Source: JBGZFC01 sp964346495 (lineage in GTDB: Bacteria > Bacteroidota > Bacteroidia > Bacteroidales > Dysgonomonadaceae). From it: DNA of 36,148 nucleotides. Position numbers and translations under genes: made by a program. Location: positions 1 to 36,148 of the forward strand of contig CAYFUW010000009.1 in assembly GCA_964346495.1 (NCBI GenBank), in the 5' to 3' direction. Under the pieces are notes generated by a model. That model worked only from the letters and a program-made list of their open reading frames with translations, searched no databases and was not told where the DNA came from. Each line of letters begins with the position of its first letter. Position 1 is the stretch's first letter. Positions 17,959 through 25,001 of this stretch are shown piece by piece.

Positions 17959-17966
17959 TAATTTTG
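17959..17966 (+). promoter_or_regulatory. -7 promoter box for the Nfn-like gene pair
   Basis: TAATTTTG matches TAnnTTTG and lies 45 bp before the start of the first flavoprotein subunit at 18012. The expected -33 region is T-rich but has no exact TTTG. Confidence 0.45.
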
Positions 17967-18011
17967 TAGTAATTACTAATTACCACATAAATATATAAGG
18001 CTAAGCAAAAT

Positions 18012-18794
18012 ATGAATAAAATCGTTTCTAAAGAGTACTTCTCGGAGAAGGTTGTAAAATTGGAGGTTGAAGCCCCATTAATTGCAAAAAGTCGTAAAGC
18101 CGGACATTTCGTAATTGTTCGTGTTGGAGAAAAGGGAGAGCGTGTACCCTACACCATTGCATCTTCAGATCCCCAAAAAGGAACCATAACGCTTGTTATA
18201 CAGAAAGTTGGAAAGTCGTCAGAAAAAATTTGTCAACTTGAGGTGGGCGATTACATTACCGACTTAGTTGGTCCGCTTGGAAAAGCAACGCATATCGAAA
18301 ACTTTGGTACAGTTATCTGTGCCGGAGGTGGAGTTGGTGTAGCACCAATGTTGCCAATTATAGAGGCTATGAAAAAAGCCGGGAACAGGGTAATATCCGT
18401 TTTGGGAGCTCGCACCAAAGATTTAATTATCCTGGAAGACCAGGTAAGAGAATATTCCGACGAAGTAGTTATCACAACAGACGATGGCACTTATGGTCGC
18501 AAAGGTCTTATTACAGAAGGTGTAGAAGATGTTATCAAACGCGAAAAGGTTGACTTGTGTGTTACTATAGGACCAGCCATTATGATGAAATTTGTATCGG
18601 AACTGACCAAAAAATATGAGGTACCTACTATTGCATCTCTCAACACAATTATGGTTGATGGTACAGGTATGTGTGGTGCGTGTCGTGTTACAGTTGGTGG
18701 TCAGACTAAGTTTGTATGTGTTGATGGACCGGAATTTGATGCCCATCAGGTAGATTTCGACGAAATGTTGATGAGACAAAAAGCATACAATTAA
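18012..18794 (+). CDS. Ferredoxin:NADP+ oxidoreductase-type flavoprotein, small subunit (NfnA/SudB-like)
   Basis: This 260-aa protein has a ferredoxin-reductase-like FAD domain (RVPYTIASSD near 45-55), an NAD-binding domain (CAGGGVGVAPMLP near 102-115) and a C-terminal [2Fe-2S] site. For the latter I see Asp216, Cys221, Cys224 (DGTGMCGAC) and Cys236. The Asp/Cys3 pattern is that of NfnA and of sulfide dehydrogenase beta subunits. With its partner 53 bp downstream it probably forms a heterodimer that links NADH, NADPH and reduced ferredoxin by electron bifurcation. An alternative annotation is dihydroorotate-dehydrogenase electron-transfer (PyrK-like) subunit, but no pyrD is adjacent. Confidence 0.88.
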   Translation: MNKIVSKEYFSEKVVKLEVEAPLIAKSRKAGHFVIVRVGEKGERVPYTIASSDPQKGTITLVIQKVGKSSEKICQLEVGDYITDLVGPLGKATHIENFGTVICAGGGVGVAPMLPIIEAMKKAGNRVISVLGARTKDLIILEDQVREYSDEVVITTDDGTYGRKGLITEGVEDVIKREKVDLCVTIGPAIMMKFVSELTKKYEVPTIASLNTIMVDGTGMCGACRVTVGGQTKFVCVDGPEFDAHQVDFDEMLMRQKAYN

Positions 18795-18847
18795 TATCTA
18801 AACAAGATTACGAAAACAAAACAGTTGAATATAAAAAGTAAGATACA

Positions 18848-20323
18848 ATGCTCACAAAAGAATATTTAGCAACCGAAAGAGCTGCAGAATGGCGTGAAGA
18901 GTTGCGCAAAAAAACAAAAAATAAAGATCGTACCGATTTGACTCGGGTGAAAATGCCCGAGATGAATGCAGAGGTAAGAAGCAGAACATACGATGAGGTA
19001 AATATAGGTCTCACTGCTGAGCAAGCACAAGCTGAAGCCGTTCGCTGTTTAGATTGTGTTAATCCGACTTGTATTACAGGATGTCCGGTAGAAATCAATA
19101 TACCTAAATTCATAAAAAACATAGAGCGTGGCGATTTTTTAGAAGCTGCTAAAACATTGAAAGAGACAAGCACACTTCCGGCAGTTTGCGGACGTGTTTG
19201 CCCACAGGAGCGTCAATGCGAAAGCCAATGTTTCTACACTCTTAAGCTAAAAAAAGAGCCTGTGGCAATAGGTTATCTGGAGCGATTTGCAGCCGATTAC
19301 GAACGTGAAAGCGGCAACATTTCAATTCCCGATATTGCTCCTTCAAATGGCATAAAAATAGCCGTTGTTGGTTCTGGTCCTGCAGGATTGGCTTTTGCCG
19401 GTGATATGATAAAATTCGGATACGATGTAACCGTTTTCGAAGCACTACACGAACTTGGCGGAGTACTACGTTACGGAATTCCGGAATTCAGGTTGCCAAA
19501 CCACATCGTGGATACAGAAATTGAAGGTCTGAAAAAAATGGGCGTAAAATTCGTAACCAACTGCATCGTTGGCAAAACAATTTCGCAAGAAGACCTTAAA
19601 GCAGAAGGATTTAAAGGAATATTTATAGGTAGCGGAGCGGGATTACCCAACTTTATGAATATACCGGGTGAAAACCTGATTGGAGTAATGTCGTGCAACG
19701 AATACCTGACTCGTGTAAATCTGATGCAAGCTGCAGACGAAGACAGCGATACACCTGTACATAAAGGCAAAAATGTTGCGGTAATAGGTGGTGGAAATAC
19801 CGCTATGGATGCCGTTAGAACCGCCAGACGATTAGGTGCCGACAAAGCAATGATTGTTTATCGTCGTTCGGAAGAGGAGATGCCCGCACGAGTAGAAGAG
19901 GTAAAACATGCCAAAGAAGAAGGTGTTCTTTTCTACAACCTGCACAACCCGTTGAGATATGAAGGCGACGAAAAAGGACGCGTACAACGTATGCTTTTAC
20001 AAAGAATGAAGCTGGGTGAACCAGATGCATCCGGTCGCCGCCGTCCCGAACCTATAGAAGGTGATACCGTTTGGATTGATACCGACCAGGTAATCGTGAG
20101 CGTGGGTGTTTCACCAAATCCGCTTATCCCTTCAACTTTCACCGGCTTCGATGTTACACAGAAAGGAACAATTGTAGTAAATGAAAGCACTATGCAAACT
20201 GCCGATAATTCAATTTTCGCAGGTGGCGATATTGTTCGTGGTGGTGCAACAGTTATTCTGGCTATGGGTGACGGAAGAAAAGCAGCAATAAATATGCACG
20301 AGAGTTTTCAGAAAAATGCTTAA
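18848..20323 (+). CDS. NADPH-dependent flavoprotein, large subunit (NfnB/SudA; glutamate-synthase small-subunit-like)
   Basis: This 491-aa protein has an N-terminal double [4Fe-4S] region (CVNPTCITGCP and CGRVCPQERQCESQC), an FAD-binding motif (VVGSGPAGLAFAG near 175-187), a second nucleotide motif for NADPH (VIGGGNTAMDAVRTARRLG), and a C-terminal GGDIVRGGATVILAMGDG that completes the FAD site. These domains match GltD-like proteins and NfnB. No large glutamate synthase subunit is nearby, while an NfnA-like partner lies 53 bp upstream, so I favour an NADH-dependent ferredoxin:NADP+ oxidoreductase. A strong terminator follows at 20372-20410. Confidence 0.9.
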   Translation: MLTKEYLATERAAEWREELRKKTKNKDRTDLTRVKMPEMNAEVRSRTYDEVNIGLTAEQAQAEAVRCLDCVNPTCITGCPVEINIPKFIKNIERGDFLEAAKTLKETSTLPAVCGRVCPQERQCESQCFYTLKLKKEPVAIGYLERFAADYERESGNISIPDIAPSNGIKIAVVGSGPAGLAFAGDMIKFGYDVTVFEALHELGGVLRYGIPEFRLPNHIVDTEIEGLKKMGVKFVTNCIVGKTISQEDLKAEGFKGIFIGSGAGLPNFMNIPGENLIGVMSCNEYLTRVNLMQAADEDSDTPVHKGKNVAVIGGGNTAMDAVRTARRLGADKAMIVYRRSEEEMPARVEEVKHAKEEGVLFYNLHNPLRYEGDEKGRVQRMLLQRMKLGEPDASGRRRPEPIEGDTVWIDTDQVIVSVGVSPNPLIPSTFTGFDVTQKGTIVVNESTMQTADNSIFAGGDIVRGGATVILAMGDGRKAAINMHESFQKNA

Positions 20324-20371
20324 GTGAATCTAAAAATTTAGAAAGCAGGTAAAACAATATTATTTTTATAC

Positions 20372-20410
20372 AAAAGTGTCGCAGTTTTGGAGAATTGCGA
20401 CACTTTTTTT
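20372..20410 (+). terminator. Rho-independent terminator of the Nfn-like operon
   Basis: A perfect 12-bp stem (AAAAGTGTCGCA at 20372-20383 with TGCGACACTTTT at 20396-20407) encloses a 12-nt loop and runs into a T-tract. It lies 49 bp after the stop of the large subunit gene. Confidence 0.9.
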
Positions 20411-20552
20411 GGTTTTTATAAGTTAAATTTGTGTTTTGCTTCATTATAAAGCAAGAAAACGATATAATTTATTTCCATTATCTGATGCATGATATATTAA
20501 CGTGCCACAAAAAACAAATACTTTCACGAACAATCAAATGTAATATATAAAC

Positions 20553-20636
20553 AAAAAAAAGAGTAGCGGCGACTTAGGTCATGCCAGGTATGCCATTCTA
20601 CTCTTTAAAATTGCTTAATAATATTAAAGCAGTTTA
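20553..20636 (-). ncRNA. Putative small RNA 1 (leftward), hairpin ending in a U-tract
   Basis: On the minus strand AAAGAGTAG (complement of 20598-20606) pairs with CTACTCTTT (complement of 20558-20566), followed by an 8-nt U-tract. The 31-nt interior includes a second hairpin (GGC-AU-GAC, loop CUAA, GUC-GCC) and a direct repeat of TGGCAT. A TATATTTG box (complement of 20642-20649), with TTG 23 bp further upstream (complement of 20673-20675), would start a transcript of about 84 nt. No Rfam family is recognised. It could instead be only a terminator, but no upstream gene on that strand needs one since tRNA-Asp has its own. Confidence 0.45.
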
Positions 20637-20655
20637 TTTTGCAAATATAATTTTT

Positions 20656-20686
20656 TTTGGTATTTTTAAAAACAATTGTACCTTTG
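20656..20686 (+). promoter_or_regulatory. Consensus Bacteroidetes promoter for putative small RNA 2
   Basis: TTTG (20656-20659) and TACCTTTG (20679-20686) match the -33/-7 consensus exactly with a 19-bp spacer. The predicted transcript start (about 20690-20694) is at the foot of a 16-bp hairpin. It overlaps the leftward promoter of putative small RNA 1. Confidence 0.7.
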
Positions 20687-20691
20687 TAAAA

Positions 20692-20761
20692 CTATTAGGG
20701 AGTTTTATAAGAGATGCCCAGGTTGTACCTGCAAGCTCACCTTATAAGACTTCCTATTTTT
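20692..20761 (+). ncRNA. Putative small RNA 2 (rightward), long hairpin with U-tract
   Basis: Positions 20696-20711 pair with 20741-20756 over 16 bp, with two G-U pairs that would preserve pairing in RNA. The interior (20712-20740) holds a 5-bp stem, CAGGU/ACCUG (20719-20723 / 20727-20731), with a UGU loop. Five T residues follow (20757-20761). An exact consensus promoter sits 10 bp upstream of the hairpin, so the whole transcript would be about 65-70 nt and be essentially this hairpin. It lacks the conserved GGAA loop of SRP RNA. Function unknown. Confidence 0.55.
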
Positions 20762-20850
20762 ATAGTTATTCTCTTATTTTTCAACAACACAAGTAGTTGA
20801 TAATTGAAATTTGTTTCAAGTTTGGCAAAGACAATATTTATTTAAAACAA

Positions 20851-20878
20851 AAAAAGCGACTTTTTCAAGTCGCTTTTT
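20851..20878. terminator. Terminator downstream of tRNA-Asp (bidirectional hairpin)
   Basis: AAAAAGCGACTT (20851-20862) and AAGTCGCTTTTT (20867-20878) form a perfect 12-bp stem with a 4-nt loop. On the minus strand it begins immediately after the tRNA-Asp discriminator base and ends in a U-tract, so it terminates the tRNA transcript. It can also stop rightward transcription. Confidence 0.88.
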
Positions 20879-20879
20879 G

Positions 20880-20953
20880 CGGTATGGACGGGACTCGAAC
20901 CCGCGACCCCCTGCGTGACAGGCAGGTATTCTAACCAACTGAACTACCACACC
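20880..20953 (-). tRNA. tRNA-Asp (anticodon GTC)
   Basis: On the minus strand the acceptor arms GGTGTGG and CCATACC pair with one G-T, the D-arm region reads TAGTTCAGTTGGTTAGAA, the anticodon stem-loop is CCTGC-CTGTCAC-GCAGG giving anticodon GTC, and the T-arm is GCGGG-TTCGAGT-CCCGT. The discriminator is G and the CCA end is not encoded. A consensus promoter lies at 20983-21012 and a terminator at 20851-20878, so it is a single-gene transcript. Confidence 0.96.
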
Positions 20954-20954
20954 A

Positions 20955-21081
20955 ATTTGCTGTCATTTTTCGATAGCGAGTGCAAAGATACGCATAATTT
21001 CAGAATACCAAAACTTTTTGGCTGTTTTTTTTTCATCAATTTGTCAAAAAATGCACTTTTTATCGAAAAATGATAGCAAAT
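20955..21081. repeat. 21-bp inverted repeat around the tRNA-Asp promoter
   Basis: The segment 20955-20975 (ATTTGCTGTCATTTTTCGAT plus A) is repeated in inverted orientation at 21061-21081 with a single mismatch (G/A). The left copy coincides with the predicted 5' leader of the tRNA-Asp precursor. The right copy lies 6 bp beyond the stop codon of the S9 peptidase gene. The tRNA promoter lies between them. Confidence 0.8.
20983..21012 (-). promoter_or_regulatory. Promoter of tRNA-Asp
   Basis: On the minus strand TTTG (complement of 21009-21012) and TATCTTTG (complement of 20983-20990) are separated by 18 bp and match the Bacteroidetes -33/-7 consensus. The expected start near 20976 gives a leader of about 23 nt. 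Confidence 0.75.
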
Positions 21082-21087
21082 ACCATT

Positions 21088-23187
21088 TTATTTTAACCAT
21101 TCGTCGAACCAACGGAAGAATTCACGTTGAAACAGGATTCCGTTTTGCGGTTGAGTGATCCAGTGATTTTCATCCGGGAAGATAAGCATACGGGCAGGTA
21201 TATCGCGTAATTTTGCAGCATTGAATGCCATCATTCCTTGTGATGCAAGAATACGATAGTCTAACTCACCATGTGAAATCATAATGGGAGTATCCCATCT
21301 GTCAACAAAACGATGTGGAGAGTTTGCAAAAGTACCCTGTGCTGTGCGATTTGATTTATCCCAATATGCTCCGCCCATATCCCAGTTGGCAAAGAACATC
21401 TCTTCCGTTTCGAGATATTGAGCTTCCAGATTGAAAATTCCGGCATGTGCGAAAAATGCTTTGAAACGTTTATTGTGATTTCCGGCTAACCAGAACACTG
21501 AGAAACCGCCATAGCTTGCACCTGTACAACCAAGCCTGTTCTCATCGATAAACGGTTCTTTTGCAAGTGCATCGATTGCAGCAAGATAATCTTTCATATT
21601 TTGACCACCGTAATCTCCGCTAATTTGTTCGTTCCACTCTTGTCCGAAACCGGGTAAACCACGTCTGTTTGGCATCACTACGATATAACCATTGGCTGCC
21701 ATTGTTTGCGGATTCCATCTGTATGACCAGAATTGGCTAACCATATTTTGCGGACCACCTTGACAATAAAGCAAAGCGGGATACTGTTTTGTAGCATCAA
21801 AATTAGGCGGATAAACAACCCATGTCAACATCTCTTTTCCGTCAGTTGTGGCAATCCATCTCTCTTCAACTTCACCCATTGTGATTTGGTCGAGAAGATG
21901 TTTGTTTTCGAATGTAAGCTCTGTAGCTTCTCCGGTTTCGATATTAACAGCATAAAGCTCAGTCGGTTTCGACATTGATTGACGACCAGCTATCAGGTTG
22001 CCATTTCCTAAAGCAACAGAAGTATAATCGTGTTTCCCTTCTGTAATAGCATTAATTTCAAGCGATTCGATATTAGCTGAATAGAGTTGTACTGTTCCTT
22101 TTGTAGAAGTAACAAAATAGATTGTTTTGTTATCGTTGTTCCAGGCAAAAGCATCAACATTATTATCGTAATTTTCGGTAATATACTTTTTCTCTCCTGT
22201 TGCTAAATCCAAAACGAAAAGACGGTTTTTGTCTGCTTCGTAACCGTCGCGTTCCATACTTTGCCATGCAAGATATTTACCGTCGTCAGAAAATTGTGGA
22301 CTCATATCGTATCCCATCATTCCTTCGGTCAAGTTTTTCGTCTCTCCCGACACGATATCATACATAAATATATCAATGTTGGTTGATTCGGCGAACTCTC
22401 TTCCCACTTTTCTTTTTGAAGTATAAACTATTTTGTTTCCATCAGGATGCCAAGCAAGCTGGTCAATTCCGCCAAAAGGCATAACCGGTGCCTGATATGG
22501 TTCACCTTCGAGCAAATCTTTGATGTTGGTAATTTTACTTCCCGAAATATCGGCAATAAATGTGTGTGGAATTTCATCTACCCAGGTATCCCAATGTTTA
22601 TACATTAAATCATCAACTACACGACCTGTGTTTTTTGGCAAATCGGGATAGTTATCTACAGTAGTTTTGTTTACCTTCACGCTTTTGTGGAAAAGCAATT
22701 TCTCACCATTCGGTGAAAAGATAAAACCATCAATTCCGCCATCGATATCCGAAATACGTTTCATTCCGCTACCATCGGGATTCATTGTCCAAATTTGAGA
22801 TGAGCCGGATTCACTGCTTAAAAATGCAATTTTCTCACCATTTTCAATCCATTGTGGATTTCTTTCGTTAGCTGCGGTAACGGTAAGTTGCTTTTTATCG
22901 GTTCCGTCAATATTCATAACAAATAGTTCGGAATTGGTTTTATTTTCCTCAATTCCAACATACGTTACCTGATAAAGAATTTTCGATTTATCGGGCGAAA
23001 CAACATAGGCGCCAACACGTCCGAAACTGTAAAGTGCTTCGGGTGACATTATTCCGCTCTCAGCTTTAAATTCTGATTTGCCTATTATCTCGGCAATACC
23101 TTTCTGTTTTGTTGCATCGGATTTAGTTGCATCGCTACACGAAAACAACGTTCCTGCAATAATGATTGACATGATAATTTTTCTCAT
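21088..23187 (-). CDS. Lipoprotein S9 family peptidase (dipeptidyl/acylaminoacyl peptidase type)
   Basis: Starting at the ATG at 23187 the protein is 699 aa with a lipoprotein signal (lipobox LFSC, Cys17), so it should be membrane-anchored outside the cytoplasm. The frame is open to 23256, but that longer start would bury the signal peptide and overlap the upstream ABC gene. The first 420 residues contain TolB/WD-like propeller repeats (for example NPQWIENGEKIAFLSS and WHPDGNKIVYTS). The C-terminal hydrolase domain has Ser558 (GASYGG), Asp643 (HGELDYRI) and His675 (ENHWI). It probably trims peptides in the periplasm. It follows the LolD-type ATPase gene by 49 bp. The exact specificity is unknown. 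Confidence 0.93.
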   Translation of the reverse strand: MRKIIMSIIIAGTLFSCSDATKSDATKQKGIAEIIGKSEFKAESGIMSPEALYSFGRVGAYVVSPDKSKILYQVTYVGIEENKTNSELFVMNIDGTDKKQLTVTAANERNPQWIENGEKIAFLSSESGSSQIWTMNPDGSGMKRISDIDGGIDGFIFSPNGEKLLFHKSVKVNKTTVDNYPDLPKNTGRVVDDLMYKHWDTWVDEIPHTFIADISGSKITNIKDLLEGEPYQAPVMPFGGIDQLAWHPDGNKIVYTSKRKVGREFAESTNIDIFMYDIVSGETKNLTEGMMGYDMSPQFSDDGKYLAWQSMERDGYEADKNRLFVLDLATGEKKYITENYDNNVDAFAWNNDNKTIYFVTSTKGTVQLYSANIESLEINAITEGKHDYTSVALGNGNLIAGRQSMSKPTELYAVNIETGEATELTFENKHLLDQITMGEVEERWIATTDGKEMLTWVVYPPNFDATKQYPALLYCQGGPQNMVSQFWSYRWNPQTMAANGYIVVMPNRRGLPGFGQEWNEQISGDYGGQNMKDYLAAIDALAKEPFIDENRLGCTGASYGGFSVFWLAGNHNKRFKAFFAHAGIFNLEAQYLETEEMFFANWDMGGAYWDKSNRTAQGTFANSPHRFVDRWDTPIMISHGELDYRILASQGMMAFNAAKLRDIPARMLIFPDENHWITQPQNGILFQREFFRWFDEWLK

Positions 23188-23236
23188 ATTGTTTATGTTT
23201 AATTGATTATTGTTTCTAAAATATACTCTTGTGGAA

Positions 23237-23899
23237 TTACTCTTCGATTTGACCATCTTTCATGTGGATAGTCCTGTCTGTTATTGATGCCAAACCCTCA
23301 TCATGAGTTACTATAACGAAAGTTTGATTCAACTCGTCTCTCAGCTTAAAGAAAAGCGAGTGCAGTTCTTGTTTATTTTCACTGTCCAAACTACCCGAAG
23401 GCTCATCAGCAAAAACTACCAACGGGTTGTTTATCAATGCACGTGCAACTGCAACACGCTGCTTTTCACCTCCTGACAATTCATTAGGTTTGTGTCCCAT
23501 TCTATCGGCAAGCCCCATCATATCGAGCAACTCTTTTGCTCGCTTCTCTGCATCGCTACGAACACTATTCCCTATTAATGCCGGAATCATCACATTTTCC
23601 AATGCTGTAAACTCGGGTAAAAGTTGATGAAATTGAAATACAAATCCGATATTTTTGTTTCTAAAGTCGGCAAGTTTTCGCTCATTAAGTTTACTTAGGT
23701 CGGTCTCTTCTATAAAAACTTTGCCTGAATCGGCTTTATCCAAAGTACCCATTATCATCAGCAAAGTTGTTTTCCCTGCTCCGCTCGGTCCTACAATCGA
23801 AACAATCTCTCCTTTTTCTACTTCAAGGTCTATACCATTGAGTACTTTGAGAGAACCAAAACTTTTATGTATTTGCTCAACTTTTATCATTTTATGCAC
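23237..23899 (-). CDS. lolD: ABC transporter ATP-binding protein (LolD/MacB-like)
   Basis: This 220-aa ATPase belongs to the LolD/FtsE/MacB clade, which powers lipoprotein release or mechanotransmission at the inner membrane. Motifs are Walker A GPSGAGKT near 37-44, the Q-loop FVFQFHQLLPEFTALENV typical of LolD, signature LSGGEKQRVAVARAL, Walker B LVVFADEPSGSLD, and the switch His in VIVTHDEGLA. An alternative start is Met4 (23890). No LolC/E-type permease is adjacent; in Bacteroidetes the permease is commonly encoded elsewhere. A TATTTTTG box lies upstream at 23919-23926 on this strand. Confidence 0.88.
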   Translation of the reverse strand: MHKMIKVEQIHKSFGSLKVLNGIDLEVEKGEIVSIVGPSGAGKTTLLMIMGTLDKADSGKVFIEETDLSKLNERKLADFRNKNIGFVFQFHQLLPEFTALENVMIPALIGNSVRSDAEKRAKELLDMMGLADRMGHKPNELSGGEKQRVAVARALINNPLVVFADEPSGSLDSENKQELHSLFFKLRDELNQTFVIVTHDEGLASITDRTIHMKDGQIEE

Positions 23900-24015
23900 T
23901 TTATATTTTGCGAAGATACAAAAATACTCTCTTTATTGGGTTTTGTTCGGTTTGCAAAAAATATTATTATTTATTTTTAACTAAATGAATAATGCTTCAA
24001 CCAACAATAATAGTG

Positions 24016-24023
24016 TATATTTG
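24016..24023 (+). promoter_or_regulatory. -7 promoter box upstream of the Lys-rich secreted protein
   Basis: TATATTTG matches TAnnTTTG. A transcript from here would have a leader of about 115 nt before the ATG at 24147. No TTTG is seen at the expected -33 spacing. Confidence 0.4.
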
Positions 24024-24146
24024 TATTATATAAAATGGTTTTCGCAATTTTTTTTATTGATTGTGATAAACCTTTTATTAAAAACATTGTCATATTAATA
24101 TGTATATATAACAAGAATAAAAAACACAATTAAAATTTTGAAAGAT

Positions 24147-24740
24147 ATGAAGAAACTAATTTTAGCAACAACATTTATTTTAGCACTCTCTATTACTACA
24201 TCGTTTGCTCAAGATAAGAAAGATGTTAAAGCCGTTCCCCAAAAAAAGGTTGAAAGCACTACTCAAAACAAAACTAAATTGAGTACGGCTAAAGAGGATG
24301 CATTAAAAAAAGAAGCCACAAAAGATGTAAAATCTGATTGCCCGGAATCACTAAAGAAAGAGCATGGTTGCACTGATAAAAAACTTGAAGTAAAAGAAGT
24401 AAAAGATAAAAAAACTGCAACTGAAAAAGAGAAACCACTTAAACCCATTATCAAACAAAGACCAAGCGATCATCCCTCACTTCAACAAACTTACCCGGGC
24501 GGTGAACACGACAAAAGAGTTTCTGCTGTGAAAGATGAAAGAAAAGAAGCCGGCAATGCAAAAAAAATTGAGAAGAGAAGAACTAAATCAAAAGATTTAC
24601 AAAGATCTCCCGAAAGACGTGAAAGAAGAGTAGCTAAAACTAACGACGAGAGACGCGATAGCAAAGCAACCAAAGCTACTGAAGAGGAAAAGAGCGATAA
24701 TAAAGCAAGCACTTTACAAAAAAGCATTGGTAAAAAATAA
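24147..24740 (+). CDS. Secreted lysine-rich, low-complexity protein of unknown function
   Basis: The ATG at 24147 gives 197 aa with a clear signal peptide (about residues 1-22, ending TSFAQ). A TTG three codons upstream is less plausible because it adds nothing to the signal. The mature part is dominated by Lys, Glu, Asp, Arg, Ala and Thr with almost no hydrophobic residues, and should be disordered or helical and strongly basic. It has two Cys close together (CPESLKKEHGC) and a Pro/Gly-containing island (RPSDHPSLQQTYPGGEHDKR). I do not recognise a family. It is a single-gene unit with a -7 box at 24016-24023 and a perfect terminator at 24757-24790. Binding to a polyanion is possible but is only inference. 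Confidence 0.75.
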   Translation: MKKLILATTFILALSITTSFAQDKKDVKAVPQKKVESTTQNKTKLSTAKEDALKKEATKDVKSDCPESLKKEHGCTDKKLEVKEVKDKKTATEKEKPLKPIIKQRPSDHPSLQQTYPGGEHDKRVSAVKDERKEAGNAKKIEKRRTKSKDLQRSPERRERRVAKTNDERRDSKATKATEEEKSDNKASTLQKSIGKK

Positions 24741-24756
24741 ATAATATATATAAGCT

Positions 24757-24790
24757 AAAAAAAGGACAACGTTACTGTTGTCCTTTTTTT
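24757..24790 (+). terminator. Rho-independent terminator after the Lys-rich secreted protein
   Basis: A 14-bp perfect stem (24757-24770 with 24777-24790, core GGACAAC/GTTGTCC) with loop GTTACT and a flanking A-tract and T-tract. It is symmetrical and could work in both directions. Confidence 0.92.
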
Positions 24791-25001
24791 GTTTAATCAC
24801 TTTACTTTTTCTAAAACAGATAAAAAATCGACATTTACTCAATCATGAGTGGGAAATAATTCCACAATCATACATCTTTAGTTGTGAATGATACATAAAT
24901 AACTTTTCATCTGCTATAATAGATTCAAAAAGGACTCTTAGTTTTCTAAATACATATTTTTTCTTTATTTTTGTATGTTCAAATAAAACCACACTAGTTG
25001 C

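Larger units (their letters stand above)
20324..20879. other. Gene-poor interval between the Nfn pair and tRNA-Asp
   Basis: I see no credible protein gene here. The interval holds the terminator of the flavoprotein pair (20372-20410), an AT-rich stretch with nothing recognisable (about 20411-20552), two putative small hairpin RNAs transcribed away from shared promoter DNA (20553-20636 minus, 20692-20761 plus), and the terminator of tRNA-Asp (20851-20878). A 71-codon open frame on the plus strand crosses both hairpins and is not believed. Confidence 0.7.

Noticed and set aside
20692..20761. Identification of the rightward hairpin RNA as SRP (4.5S) or 6S RNA
   Set aside because: The conserved GGAA/AGCAG loop of SRP RNA is absent and the transcript is too short for typical 6S RNA.
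20581..20796. A 71-codon open frame on the plus strand
   Set aside because: It runs through one hairpin, a consensus promoter and a second hairpin with U-tract; composition is Phe/Tyr/Ser-rich and no family is recognisable.
20880..21081. tRNA-Asp as an integration (att) site, given the 21-bp repeat next to it
   Set aside because: The repeat is the 5' leader and is inverted, whereas att duplications normally copy the tRNA 3' end directly; no integrase or foreign DNA lies nearby.
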